The notes under the pieces: model-generated
Told to the model about the DNA's origin: nothing
The model's input: only the letters and a program-made list of their open reading frames with translations
Databases searched by the model: none
Made by a program: the position numbers and the translations under genes
Shown: piece after piece, positions 45,372-54,111 of the stretch
Layout of the letters: each line of letters starts with the position of its first letter
Position numbering within the stretch: the first letter of the stretch is position 1
Source: Caballeronia temeraria
Lineage (GTDB): Bacteria; Pseudomonadota; Gammaproteobacteria; Burkholderiales; Burkholderiaceae
Length of the DNA: 64,000 nucleotides
Reading direction: 5' to 3'
Assembly (NCBI RefSeq): GCF_001544795.2
Contig: NZ_FCOI02000003.1
Coordinates: 62,001-126,000, forward strand

Positions 45372-47614
45372 GCCGCGCGCGCTCCGGACACGCGTTGTCC
45401 CGCGATATGCTGCAAGTCCTCGACGATCTGCTTCTGCGACATCATGCTCAGATCGATGACTTCCTTCGCCTGCGCAACGTAATACGCGAGTTGTTCGTCG
45501 CTGCGAGCAAGCGATTTGTCGAGCGCGCTTTCGATCCGTTCGAGATGCGCGACGAGCTTGTCGTTCGATTCGCCGAAGGTCTGCACGGCCGCGCCGAACG
45601 CATCCGAGAGGCTCGCCATTTCGACGGCGCTGGTCGTCACTTGCGCGGCCATCGAACCGAGCTTGCCGGCTTCCGTTTCCACGGTGCCGGTGAACCGCGC
45701 GCCGACGCGTTCCAGCAACGTTGCCGATGTATCGACCAATGCGTCGATCGCGGCGCGTTGCTCGTTCGACGCGAGATTCACGGCATCGAGCAGCGTTTCG
45801 ACCGTGGCCAGCAGACGGCTGCGCTCATCGAGCATCGCAGTGTCGCGGACCATCGAATCGGATAGCTTCTGACGCATTTCGGCGACGACTTCGGCGGCGG
45901 CCTTCGGCGCTTCCGATGCGGCCTGCACGAGCCGCTCGATCTCCGCGATGGTCGCGTTCGCATGCGTCTGCGATTGCGTGGACATGTCGCGCGCGGTTTG
46001 CGCGAGCGCGTCGCAGATGTCCTTTTGACGATTCGCGGCAACCGCGCTGGTTTCCTGCCATTGCTCGCGTAACGAGCCGGCCATCGTGTCGAGCGCGCCA
46101 CTCCATGCAGCAAGGCGCGCTTCGCCCTGTTGCGCGAGTTCGGCGCGCAAGTCCGCATGCGATCGACCGACAGTTTGCACGAGCGCCGCTGCGTGTTGCT
46201 CGAAGGTCGCGGTGGCCGTCCTCAATGCATGCTGGTTCTGCGCGGCGGCCTGCTCGCTGGCGCTTGCGTGCTGTGCGAGCGCATCGTTCCATGCTTGCGA
46301 CATGTTGCCCGTCGCGGTTTCGAGGCGCGCGGCAACATCGTCGATCAAGCCGGACGAACGCGTATCGAAAGTCTGTGCGAAGCGTTCCATCGATGCATCC
46401 ATGCGCGCGACAAGCGCATCGCTCGATTGTTCGTGCTTCGCCACCGACGACGCCATCGCGCCCGACACGCGATCCATTTGCGCGGACACGCCGTCGACGA
46501 GATTCGTCGCGCGCGCTTCGAATGCATGCGCGAAGCGATCGAACGACACGCTCATCTCGCCGACGAGTGCCGCATTCGATTGCGCGTGCTTCGCGAGCGA
46601 CGCGTTCCAGATATCCGCGACCTTCGCCGACGATGCCTCGAAGCCGCTCGACAATCCCTGCAACTGACGCGCAACCGCTTGCTCGACGTTGCCATGCAAC
46701 GCGGTGACTTCGCGCGCGATGCCGTCCATCGTCGCCTGCATGACCGGTTGCAACGCGGCGCTCGCGGCGCGAGCGCTATCGGCGACGCTTTGCTTCAACG
46801 ACAATTCGACCGAGTTCGCCAATCGTCGATACGACGTCTCCGCTTTCGCATGAAACTCATCCTGACTCGCGATCTGGCGCTCGCTCGCGGCGCGGCTTTG
46901 CTGTTCGATCGCGATGGTCATCGACTGAAGGCGATCGACGAGCTTCGGCATCAATTCGGTCTGAAGCTGCAGCAGCTTGAAGGTTTCGTCGCGCTGATGC
47001 GCTTGCGTGAACACGCGCAACGTCGTCGCGATCTTCGCGTCGAGTTGCTGCGTGACGTGCAGACGTTCGCGACGGCAAAGCGCGGACAGCAGACCGAGCA
47101 TCGCGGATGTCGCGACGCCCGCGATCGACGTGCCGAACGCGAAGCTCAGGCCCGTGACCGGCGCAGCGAGCGATGCGCGGATCGCCGTGAGATCCGATGC
47201 GCTTTGCAATGCCGTGCCGGTGCCGCGCAACGTGGCGACCATGCCGAGCAGCGTGCCGAGCATGCCGAGCAACACGAGCAGGCCGACGAGATACGGCGCG
47301 AGCACCGGACCGGGCAATGCCGCGCGCTCGCCTTCGACGCGCAGACGCACCGCATTGCGCAGACTCGGATGAAGGTTATCGAGCCACACGGTAAAACTGC
47401 GCGGGGCGCTCGCGAGTTGCGCGACGGCCTGTTCGAGCGAGCCGGTGACCTGCTGATAGCGGCGCAATTCCGCCGCGCCCGCGAGATAGCAGCCGGCGAT
47501 CACGAGCGTCACGGCAAACGCGATCGCATTCGACGCGATATACGCAATGCCGATGCCGAGCACCGCGGCAAGGCCAACTGAGAAAACAACGATGTTCAAA
47601 AGATTTCGGGGCAT
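45368..47614 (-). CDS. DUF802 domain MotA/ZorA-like membrane protein with long helical tail
   Basis: 748 residues. Two hydrophobic helices lie at about 5-24 and 29-48 and two more at about 108-128 and 154-180. The latter carry GMLGTLLGMV and GLSFAFGTSIAGV, the pattern of the MotA/TolQ/ExbB proton-channel superfamily. Residues 185-748 are Ala/Gln/Glu-rich, free of Pro clusters and with heptad-like repeats, as expected for a long coiled-coil tail; ZorA of the Zorya defence system has this design. The ATG at 47614 follows the DUF3348 stop by 10 nt. DUF802 is annotated as uncharacterised; the motor reading is inference. Confidence 0.85.
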   Translation of the reverse strand: MPRNLLNIVVFSVGLAAVLGIGIAYIASNAIAFAVTLVIAGCYLAGAAELRRYQQVTGSLEQAVAQLASAPRSFTVWLDNLHPSLRNAVRLRVEGERAALPGPVLAPYLVGLLVLLGMLGTLLGMVATLRGTGTALQSASDLTAIRASLAAPVTGLSFAFGTSIAGVATSAMLGLLSALCRRERLHVTQQLDAKIATTLRVFTQAHQRDETFKLLQLQTELMPKLVDRLQSMTIAIEQQSRAASERQIASQDEFHAKAETSYRRLANSVELSLKQSVADSARAASAALQPVMQATMDGIAREVTALHGNVEQAVARQLQGLSSGFEASSAKVADIWNASLAKHAQSNAALVGEMSVSFDRFAHAFEARATNLVDGVSAQMDRVSGAMASSVAKHEQSSDALVARMDASMERFAQTFDTRSSGLIDDVAARLETATGNMSQAWNDALAQHASASEQAAAQNQHALRTATATFEQHAAALVQTVGRSHADLRAELAQQGEARLAAWSGALDTMAGSLREQWQETSAVAANRQKDICDALAQTARDMSTQSQTHANATIAEIERLVQAASEAPKAAAEVVAEMRQKLSDSMVRDTAMLDERSRLLATVETLLDAVNLASNEQRAAIDALVDTSATLLERVGARFTGTVETEAGKLGSMAAQVTTSAVEMASLSDAFGAAVQTFGESNDKLVAHLERIESALDKSLARSDEQLAYYVAQAKEVIDLSMMSQKQIVEDLQHIAGQRVSGARAA

Positions 47615-47624
47615 AGCGAGCCAG

Positions 47625-48320
47625 TTAGCGGGGGCGAAGAGCCACGAGCAAGCCTTCGATCGGTTGAAAACGAACATCCAGTTCGGCGAGCAGCACGCTT
47701 TGCAGATCCTTGCGGAACACGTCGAGCCATGCGTTGGGCGCGGACGTTTCCGTAGCAGCATGAGCGCTCTTGAGGCGCTCGAAATGCTTGCCGAGCAGAG
47801 CGGGCACGTTGCTGAGCAGACTGCGCTCGCGCGCGCTCAGTGCCTGTTCTATCATGGCATCGACGACGGCGAGGCGCGCCATGTCGGACGATTTCGTCGC
47901 GAGCATCGATCGCAAACGCGTGCGCAGCGCGCCGATGTCGGATTCCATCGCCTGTTGCAACGACATATAGCGCTGACGAAAGTCAGCGTAGTCGACGGGC
48001 GGATCGTCCGGCGACGGCTGCACCGGAGCACGATGCCTGCGGCGCGCGGCCGCTTCCTCGCGTGCGAACGCGCCCGCGAGCGAGCTCCGAACGCGCGCGC
48101 ACTCTTCTTCCACATCGCGGGGGACGGATCGCGCGCCGGACATGGCGGGCGGATCGGCTGCGAGCGCGGTGGACAGCGCAATCGCATCGGTCCAGCCAAG
48201 CCATTGGCTCAGGCGGTCCGCGAGCGATTGAGCGGGTTCTTGAACGTCGAGATCGGCAAAATGTGCCAGCAGGCGAACGAGCGCCGGGCCGCTGAATGCC
48301 GTGCGCTTCGTGCCTTGCAC
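47625..48320 (-). CDS. DUF3348 family protein
   Basis: 231 residues, soluble, helix-rich, with DYADFRQRYMSLQQAMESDI and RLAVVDAMIEQALSARERSL as the conserved blocks of DUF3348. A GTG start at 48320 (VQGTKRTAFSGPALVRLL) gives the family's usual N terminus. It is first gene of the four-gene cluster and lies 86 bp from the Ntn-hydrolase stop upstream; the cluster promoter must be in that gap or further up. Function unknown; probably a cytoplasmic factor for the motor-like pair. Confidence 0.82.
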   Translation of the reverse strand: MQGTKRTAFSGPALVRLLAHFADLDVQEPAQSLADRLSQWLGWTDAIALSTALAADPPAMSGARSVPRDVEEECARVRSSLAGAFAREEAAARRRHRAPVQPSPDDPPVDYADFRQRYMSLQQAMESDIGALRTRLRSMLATKSSDMARLAVVDAMIEQALSARERSLLSNVPALLGKHFERLKSAHAATETSAPNAWLDVFRKDLQSVLLAELDVRFQPIEGLLVALRPR

Positions 48321-48406
48321 AGGATCACCGGGGGCAAAAGGACGTTATTTTACCTGCGCGGGCGAATTCGATGCCTCGTTTCGTGTCGAGTGACGACAAC
48401 ACCGCA

Positions 48407-49492
48407 TCAAGGCGCCTTCGCCGGCATGAACTCAAACGGCTGCGTCGCGACGAAGCTTCCCGCCGTTTCGCCCGAGAAGACCTGCCCCGCGTCGATGGTC
48501 AGCTTCATGACAGGCGCGCCCGGATTCAGGTTGAGTTTTTTCAGCGACACCCAGAAGGTATCCGGGCGCGTGGCGGAATCGAAGTAATAGACGAGGTTCT
48601 GCTGATCGGACACCGTGCGCCATATCGTGGAAGAAAGATTCGGCTGCTCCGGCGTGCTGATGCCAAGCGGCACGCTCACCGAGCGCATCAGGCTCATCAC
48701 GCTCGCGACCGCCTGAAACGCATACGCCTTCTGCGGCACGCCCGCCATGTAGTTCGGATCGGCGCGCTTGGGAATGGCTTCGAGTAGAAACGACGTGCGC
48801 ACGAAGCGGTCCGCCGCGCGGTTCGTGCCCGGCAAGAATTGCATTCCGCCGACGCTCTTCCAATAGGTATCGATGGCAAGCTGGTCATCGTAGATCGGCG
48901 AGTTCGTCATGACCTTGTACTTCTTGCTCTGATGGATGATGAGCTTGCCGTTGAGATACTCGAAGATCGCCGAATCGCCGTGTGCATCCGAAAGCGAAAG
49001 ATGGATCGTCAGCGGTTTGCCGTTGGGCAGCGGCGGCGCGATGATCTGAAACGGCTCGCGGGATAACACATACACCGCTTGCCCGACGGTCGCAAAGTTA
49101 TCGAGCGCGTATTGCGCCCACAGGCTGATCGACATCGGATCGCGTTTTGGATCGGGCTTGCCGTAATCGGTCTCCGCGAGATAGAGCGCATTGGCGACAA
49201 GTCCGCGTTCGTTCATGCCATCGACCGTGCCGATTTCGTAACCCGACACCACCACGCTGCCGTACTTCGATTTCCATTTGATCGAACGGGGACCGGCATT
49301 ACCGTCTCGCTCGATGCCCGCGGGCATTACCCACAGATTCGAACGCATGTCCTCGGACCAGTCCATCGAACGGCCTGTTATCACGAGGCCTTTGTCGCCG
49401 ACATAAAGTGCACGCGTGCACGCGAGTGCGAACGAACTCGAGATCAATGCGAGTGCGACGAGGCACGCGAACTTTCGAGTCAGACGGGTCAT
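48407..49492 (-). CDS. Secreted choloylglycine hydrolase / penicillin V acylase family protein
   Basis: 361 residues. The signal peptide (KFACLVALALISSSFALA) is followed directly by Cys (ALA-CTRALYVGDKG), so cleavage would expose the catalytic N-terminal nucleophile Cys of this Ntn-hydrolase family, in the periplasm. The RSMDWSED motif, the YEIGTVDGMNERGLVANAL stretch with the oxyanion Asn, and the C-terminal region all match. Substrates in the family are amides such as bile salts, penicillin V and acyl-homoserine lactones. The ATG at 49492 follows AGGGA by 8 nt; a much longer upstream extension of the frame is not supported. Confidence 0.86.
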   Translation of the reverse strand: MTRLTRKFACLVALALISSSFALACTRALYVGDKGLVITGRSMDWSEDMRSNLWVMPAGIERDGNAGPRSIKWKSKYGSVVVSGYEIGTVDGMNERGLVANALYLAETDYGKPDPKRDPMSISLWAQYALDNFATVGQAVYVLSREPFQIIAPPLPNGKPLTIHLSLSDAHGDSAIFEYLNGKLIIHQSKKYKVMTNSPIYDDQLAIDTYWKSVGGMQFLPGTNRAADRFVRTSFLLEAIPKRADPNYMAGVPQKAYAFQAVASVMSLMRSVSVPLGISTPEQPNLSSTIWRTVSDQQNLVYYFDSATRPDTFWVSLKKLNLNPGAPVMKLTIDAGQVFSGETAGSFVATQPFEFMPAKAP

Positions 49493-49897
49493 GGGCGTGT
49501 TCCCTTTGTCGTTCGTCGAGGATCGTTCCGGGCAAGCAATATTGGAATCCCTCTGCTTTGTAAAGCACGCGGCACGCAACAAAGCGCGTTTTTTCATGAT
49601 TGATCGACAGGTTGAATTTACCCAACAAAATATAACCGGATCATATTTTAAGTATTTATTTCCGATCGCCGTTGAGGGAGGGAGGAGCAAAATTCGACTC
49701 GCGCCAATTCGCTCGGCATCGGAACGACGGGTCTCATTACCGCCAGCATCGCCCAAGAACTGTGCGACTTGTCCGATCGATATAGCTTTTAGGATTACTT
49801 CGAGATAAAGCAGAAGCGACACAATAATCGTGAATCGCGATGCGAGCGTCTCAGGCGCGGCTATGATGGATGCTTCGAATTGTTCATTGCATGCATC
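49493..49897. promoter_or_regulatory. A+T-rich intergenic region with inverted repeat
   Basis: 405 bp between the leftward Ntn-hydrolase and rightward GNAT gene. The stretch 49610-49670 is markedly A+T-rich and contains a perfect 7-bp inverted repeat AAAATAT (49627-49633) / ATATTTT (49643-49649) with 9-bp spacer. It looks like a binding site or promoter rather than a gene. No open frame in either strand has coding character. Confidence 0.4.
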
Positions 49898-50416
49898 ATG
49901 CAAAATGCCATCGCCCCGCCGATCAGACGCCTCACGCCCGCCGACGCACAAGCGTTCCGCGACGTTCGTCTCGAAGGCCTGCAACGTCACCCCGCGTCGT
50001 TCGGCGCTTCGTATGACGACGAACATACGCGGCCGCTCGAATGGTTCGGCGCACGGATCGCGGATCACGCGGTTTTCGGCGGTTTTTCCCGCGATGGCAT
50101 GCTTGCCGGCGTAGCCGGACTGCTCGTGCCGCCGGGCGCGAAGCTCAGGCACAAGGGCATTCTGTGGGGCATGTACGTGCGCGAAAACGCGCGCGGCACG
50201 GGCCTGGCCGCTGCGCTCGTCGAGAGCGTGCTTGCGCATGCGCGCGGGATCGTCGATGAAATCAAGCTCGAAGTCGCGCCGGACAATCTCGCGGCGATCC
50301 AGCTATATCGTGCGGCGGGGTTCGTCGAGTATGCGCGCGAGCCGCGTGCGCTGAAGATCGACGGCGTGTATCACGACTCGGTCCTCATGACGCTCTGCTT
50401 CGCGCGCGTCGCATAA
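49898..50416 (+). CDS. GNAT family N-acetyltransferase
   Basis: 172 residues. The acetyl-CoA loop is clear (GMYVRENARGTGLAAALVE, the R/Q-x-x-G-x-G/A form), and the C-terminal NLAAIQLYRAAGFVE helix is standard. The acceptor is unknown; N-acetylation of an amine or protein N terminus is typical. The start is uncertain: 49898 (ATG) lacks a good ribosome-binding site and non-ATG codons further up are possible. The gene ends 9 bp before the convergent phosphoesterase gene. Confidence 0.84.
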   Translation: MQNAIAPPIRRLTPADAQAFRDVRLEGLQRHPASFGASYDDEHTRPLEWFGARIADHAVFGGFSRDGMLAGVAGLLVPPGAKLRHKGILWGMYVRENARGTGLAAALVESVLAHARGIVDEIKLEVAPDNLAAIQLYRAAGFVEYAREPRALKIDGVYHDSVLMTLCFARVA

Positions 50417-50424
50417 CGCGGGGA

Positions 50425-51894
50425 TCAGGAAGAAGGAAAGCCCAGCGTCGTTGCCTTGGCGCGCAAGTCGGCGAAGCGGCCGCCCGGGGTCGCCGTCTGC
50501 GATGCGCCTTCCGCTGCTTTCGCCGTCTGCGACTTGTCGACGGTGCCGATACCCGTTCCGCTCGCGGGCGTGTTCGAGCACGCGAGGCCGAACGGGCCCT
50601 GGGCGACCGTGAGCGCGGGTGCATCGGTGCGCGGCGCGTCGGTGAGATCGAGCGCATAGGCCATGTTGAAGGTCGTCGGATCGCTCGCACGCGTGCCCAG
50701 CGGATCGAGCCCGAAGCGCCACGCGATCAGTTGATGAATCGAACTCGGATCGAACGGATAGCGCGACACGTTGTTCGCGCGCACGCGCGGTCCTAGCAAC
50801 ATGCAGGGCACGCGAAAGCCCAGGCGCCCGTCGTTGCCGAGCTTCTGTTCCGCCGACGACAACGACTTGACCGGCGGCGCGACATGCTCGAAGAAGCCGC
50901 CCCATTCGTCATAGACGATGATCATCAGCGTCTTGCTCCAGTTCGGGCTCGTGCGCAGGGCTTCGTAGATTTGCGCGAGCAGCACCTGGCCGTTGCGCAC
51001 ATCGGCATGAGGATGATCGTCGTTGGACGTGCCGTTCGCCTCGCCGCCGAAGCTCGGATCGACCATACAGAACGACGGCAGATTGCCGCCCGCCGCATCG
51101 GACAGGAATTCGGAAAAGAGCTTCGAGCGGTCCACATAACGCGTGCCATAAAGCGCCGTGAACGGCACGTCGTGGAAGTAGTATTTCGACGTGACGTTCT
51201 TTGCATCGAGCCGATCCCAGATCGTCGATAGCGACGATGTATCCAGCGTGTCGCTCAGACGATCCGTCTCGCCGCTATGCAGGTACACCCGGTTCGGGAA
51301 CGTATCGGAGAGAATGCCGCTCATGTAGTAATCGCAGACGGTGTATTGCGTCACCGCCTGCCGATAGAACTCGAGATCGCTGCCCGTGAAGTAACCGATC
51401 GGCAGCAGATCGCCGCGCGTCTTGTTCGTATCGGGCGTCAGCAGGAAGCCGTTCATCGCGCCATTCGCCAGATGCGTGCGGCCGGCGTCGTATTCGTGAT
51501 TGGGGTCCGCGAACTGGCAGCCCTGAAAGCCAAACGCCGGGTTGCCGGAAAGCGAGAATGTCGATTGTGTCTCGCCGAAAGCATCGGTGAATTGCTTGCC
51601 CGCCTGCACGCCCTCCACGCCCGGCACCCAGCCCAGCATGTGATCGAAGGAGCGGTTCTCCATCGTGACGAGGACGATGTGATCGATGCCCGACGTAGCC
51701 GCCGCAGGCAACGTCGGACGCGGCAGATTCGCGCGATCGGGCGGAATGTTGCCGATAGGGCTCGTCGGCGTGACGGTGCCGGAATCGTCGTCGCTGCCGC
51801 CGCCTCCGCATGCTGAAAGCATCGCCGTGCCGGCAAGCGCGGCAAGCAGACGGCGGCGTATCGCGTCGGGTTCGTTCGTGGGCTTGTGTGCCAT
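50425..51894 (-). CDS. Phosphoesterase family lipoprotein (acid phosphatase AcpA / phospholipase C type)
   Basis: 489 residues of the phosphoesterase family that includes bacterial phospholipase C and AcpA. Key blocks are VTMENRSFDHMLGW, DDHPHADVRNGQV, IVYDEWGGFFEHVAPP, with metal-binding and nucleophile residues in place. The N terminus has RRR before a hydrophobic stretch ending at the lipobox LSAC followed by a Gly-rich GGGGS spacer, so it is a lipoprotein probably exported by Tat. GGAG lies 7 nt before the ATG at 51894. It should hydrolyse phosphomonoesters or phospholipids outside the inner membrane. Confidence 0.88.
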   Translation of the reverse strand: MAHKPTNEPDAIRRRLLAALAGTAMLSACGGGGSDDDSGTVTPTSPIGNIPPDRANLPRPTLPAAATSGIDHIVLVTMENRSFDHMLGWVPGVEGVQAGKQFTDAFGETQSTFSLSGNPAFGFQGCQFADPNHEYDAGRTHLANGAMNGFLLTPDTNKTRGDLLPIGYFTGSDLEFYRQAVTQYTVCDYYMSGILSDTFPNRVYLHSGETDRLSDTLDTSSLSTIWDRLDAKNVTSKYYFHDVPFTALYGTRYVDRSKLFSEFLSDAAGGNLPSFCMVDPSFGGEANGTSNDDHPHADVRNGQVLLAQIYEALRTSPNWSKTLMIIVYDEWGGFFEHVAPPVKSLSSAEQKLGNDGRLGFRVPCMLLGPRVRANNVSRYPFDPSSIHQLIAWRFGLDPLGTRASDPTTFNMAYALDLTDAPRTDAPALTVAQGPFGLACSNTPASGTGIGTVDKSQTAKAAEGASQTATPGGRFADLRAKATTLGFPSS

Positions 51895-52038
51895 GACGGC
51901 GCTCCGTGTGAATGTTGTTATCGAACGCCGTTCTTGTGCAACGCGGTTGCGCCTCGGAACAGCGAACGCGAACGGCTTGTGGGTGCCGGGTCGCAGCACG
52001 CGGCGTTCCCGGTGCCTTTCACTCGTGTGACGGAGTCT

Positions 52039-52410
52039 TTATGCGGGCTTCACGACCGGACTGCTTGCGCCGTCTTTGACGGGCGCATCGAGCGAATAAG
52101 CGTCGACATCATCGATGCAGCCGAGGTTGACGCGCCACTCATCCGGATTCGAGCGCGTCTGATGGAACGTGTAAATTCCACAGCGCTTGCAAAAGAAGTG
52201 CTTTGCGACCTGCGTGTTGAATTGATAAAGCGTGAGTTCATCCTCGCCCGACAGGATGCGCAACTTCTCCTTGACGAACGGTGCCGACATCACCGCGCCG
52301 CGCCGCCGGCAGAAGCTGCAATTGCAGCGAACGGCCGGCTCCGGCGGCGTGTCGACTTCAAAGGTGACTGCGCCGCAGTGGCACGCGCCTTTCAGGGTCG
52401 TCGGGTTCAT
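52039..52410 (-). CDS. GFA (glutathione-dependent formaldehyde-activating / CENP-V) family protein
   Basis: 123 residues with zinc-ligand cysteines in the expected pattern: CHCGAVTF, CNCSFCRRRG and HFFCKRCGIYTFHQ, the last being the family signature. Members bind structural and catalytic Zn; the named reaction (S-hydroxymethylglutathione formation) is only shown for a few. GGAG precedes the ATG at 52410 by 11 nt. No glutathione-formaldehyde genes lie nearby, so general annotation is preferred. Confidence 0.87.
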   Translation of the reverse strand: MNPTTLKGACHCGAVTFEVDTPPEPAVRCNCSFCRRRGAVMSAPFVKEKLRILSGEDELTLYQFNTQVAKHFFCKRCGIYTFHQTRSNPDEWRVNLGCIDDVDAYSLDAPVKDGASSPVVKPA

Positions 52411-52439
52411 CGGCGGTTCGTCTCCTTGGCGGTGTTGGT

Positions 52440-52832
52440 TCAGGCCGCGTCCTCCACATACTGCGCGAGTCCGCGTCCGAAGGACCAGTCTTCGCGGCGA
52501 TTCGGCGCGAGCGCGATCATCACGTCATCGGGCCGCAGTCCGGGCGATGCCGCGAGCTTGGCCACCAATGTCTTATAGAACGCTTTCTTCGTCGCCGTGT
52601 CGCGCCAGTCGCTCGCGGTGATGTGGATGAACACGACGTCGTCGCTTCGTTCCATGCCGAGATAACCGGCATCGTAAATGAAGTGATCGCGCTCGTGTTC
52701 TTCGATCAACTGGAAGCGATCGTCGGCGGGCACCTTGAAGGCTTCGACAAGCGCTTCATGCACGCCGTTGGAAATCGCGCGGATATGGTCGCGCGGCTTG
52801 CCTTTCAAAAGTGAAATCCTGACGAGCGGCAT
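52440..52832 (-). CDS. Tautomerase family protein
   Basis: 130 residues beginning MPLVRISLLKGKPRDHI, giving the Pro1 base of the tautomerase superfamily. The second half carries another beta-alpha-beta unit (DDVVFIHITASDWRDTATKK), making it the long two-unit type, similar in length to malonate-semialdehyde-decarboxylase-like enzymes. The ATG at 52832 has GAAGGAG upstream. It is 29 bp upstream of the GFA gene, likely cotranscribed. Confidence 0.83.
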   Translation of the reverse strand: MPLVRISLLKGKPRDHIRAISNGVHEALVEAFKVPADDRFQLIEEHERDHFIYDAGYLGMERSDDVVFIHITASDWRDTATKKAFYKTLVAKLAASPGLRPDDVMIALAPNRREDWSFGRGLAQYVEDAA

Positions 52833-52935
52833 GATGATGCTCCTTCGCAATCGAGTTCGGATGAACCTGACTCTACGCCGCACTATGCATTCTGAATATT
52901 GAATACTTTCGCATCGACCGTTCGATGAAACCGGA

Positions 52936-54102
52936 TCATCGCGCGCGCAATGCGTCGACGATATTCATGCGTGAGGCGCGCATCGCGGGCAGGAATCCGC
53001 CGACCAGTCCCATGACGAGCGAGAAGCCGAGCGTCTTCGCGACGACCGAAGGCGTCAGGATGAAGCGGAACGACAGATCCGCGAAGGTCTGAAAATTGGT
53101 CGTCGAGAACGAAGCGAATTGCATCAGCGCCGCGCAGCCCAGCCCGGCCACGCCGCCGACCAGCCCGAGCAACAACGCTTCGAGCAGGAACGCGCCGAGC
53201 ACGTCGAAGCGCTTGAAACCGAGCGCGCGCAAGGTTCCGATCTCCGCGACGCGATTCGCCACCGATGCGTACATCGTGATCATCGCGCCGATCATTGCCG
53301 CGATCGAGAAGATGATCGACAGCGTGAAGCCGAGGATATTGATGAAGCTCGACAGCGCCTTCGACTGATCGCCGTAGAACACCTGTTCGCGCTTCGCTTC
53401 GTCGGCGAGGCGCGGGTCCACGTCGATATCCGCGCGGAAGCGCTCGAACGCATCGCTGCGCGCGAGTCGCACGACCATCGACGAAAAGCTCGTGCGCCGG
53501 AACGATTGCATCAGCTGATCGACATCGCCCCAGATTTCCGAATCGAAGCCGCTGCCGCCTGCATCGAAATGGCCGACGACGGTCCAGTCGCGCTGCGCGA
53601 AACGCAGATGATCGCCGATGCGCGTGCCGCCGAATCCCTTCGCGATGCTGCTGCCCACGATGATTTCCGACGATCCGCGCCTGAACATGCGCCCCGCCGT
53701 GAGTTTCACTTGCGGCCGCAATTGCACGCCCATCGGCGACACGCCGCGAATCACGACGTTGGCGGGCGTGTTGGTGCCGAGCTTGGTGAGCGAGATCAGC
53801 ACGACGGTTTCTTTCGACGCGAGCGGCTCGCCATCGCCGTTCATCGCAACCGATGGATGCATCTCCATCACGTTCGCCTGATTGCGGTCGATCGCGCTTT
53901 GTATCTCCGTTTCCGCGCCTTTGCGAATCACGACGACGTTGTCCGGTTCGCCCGTCGACACGAGCGTCTTCCTGAGGCCCGCATCGAGCATCAGCACGGT
54001 CGCGAACACGAACACGACGAGCGCGAGACCGCCCGCGGTCAGCATCGTCGTGAGGCGGCGTGCCCAGAGATTGCGTGCGACGTACGAAACGGGAATGGCC
54101 AT
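52936..54102 (-). CDS. ABC transporter permease, FtsX/MacB-like
   Basis: 388 residues. One N-terminal transmembrane helix, a periplasmic domain of about 230 residues, then three C-terminal helices (LGFTLSIIFSIAAMIGAMI, LLGLVGGVAGLGC, LGFSLVMGLVGGF) define the FtsX-like fold. EIGTLRALGFKRFDVLGAF is the coupling-helix motif that contacts the ATPase. It follows the other permease by 9 bp. Together they form a heterodimeric exporter of the Lol/MacB group, moving lipids, peptides or drugs outward. Confidence 0.88.
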   Translation of the reverse strand: MAIPVSYVARNLWARRLTTMLTAGGLALVVFVFATVLMLDAGLRKTLVSTGEPDNVVVIRKGAETEIQSAIDRNQANVMEMHPSVAMNGDGEPLASKETVVLISLTKLGTNTPANVVIRGVSPMGVQLRPQVKLTAGRMFRRGSSEIIVGSSIAKGFGGTRIGDHLRFAQRDWTVVGHFDAGGSGFDSEIWGDVDQLMQSFRRTSFSSMVVRLARSDAFERFRADIDVDPRLADEAKREQVFYGDQSKALSSFINILGFTLSIIFSIAAMIGAMITMYASVANRVAEIGTLRALGFKRFDVLGAFLLEALLLGLVGGVAGLGCAALMQFASFSTTNFQTFADLSFRFILTPSVVAKTLGFSLVMGLVGGFLPAMRASRMNIVDALRAR

Positions 54103-54111
54103 CGCGCGTCC

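Noticed and set aside
46130..47581. A 483-codon plus-strand open frame opposite the DUF802 gene
   Set aside because: Arg-rich antisense frame; the minus frame has membrane helices, family motifs and coupled neighbours.
49493..50239. In-frame upstream extension of the Ntn-hydrolase gene
   Set aside because: It would place the signal peptide and its ribosome-binding site in the interior of the protein, and the extension overlaps the GNAT gene antisense.
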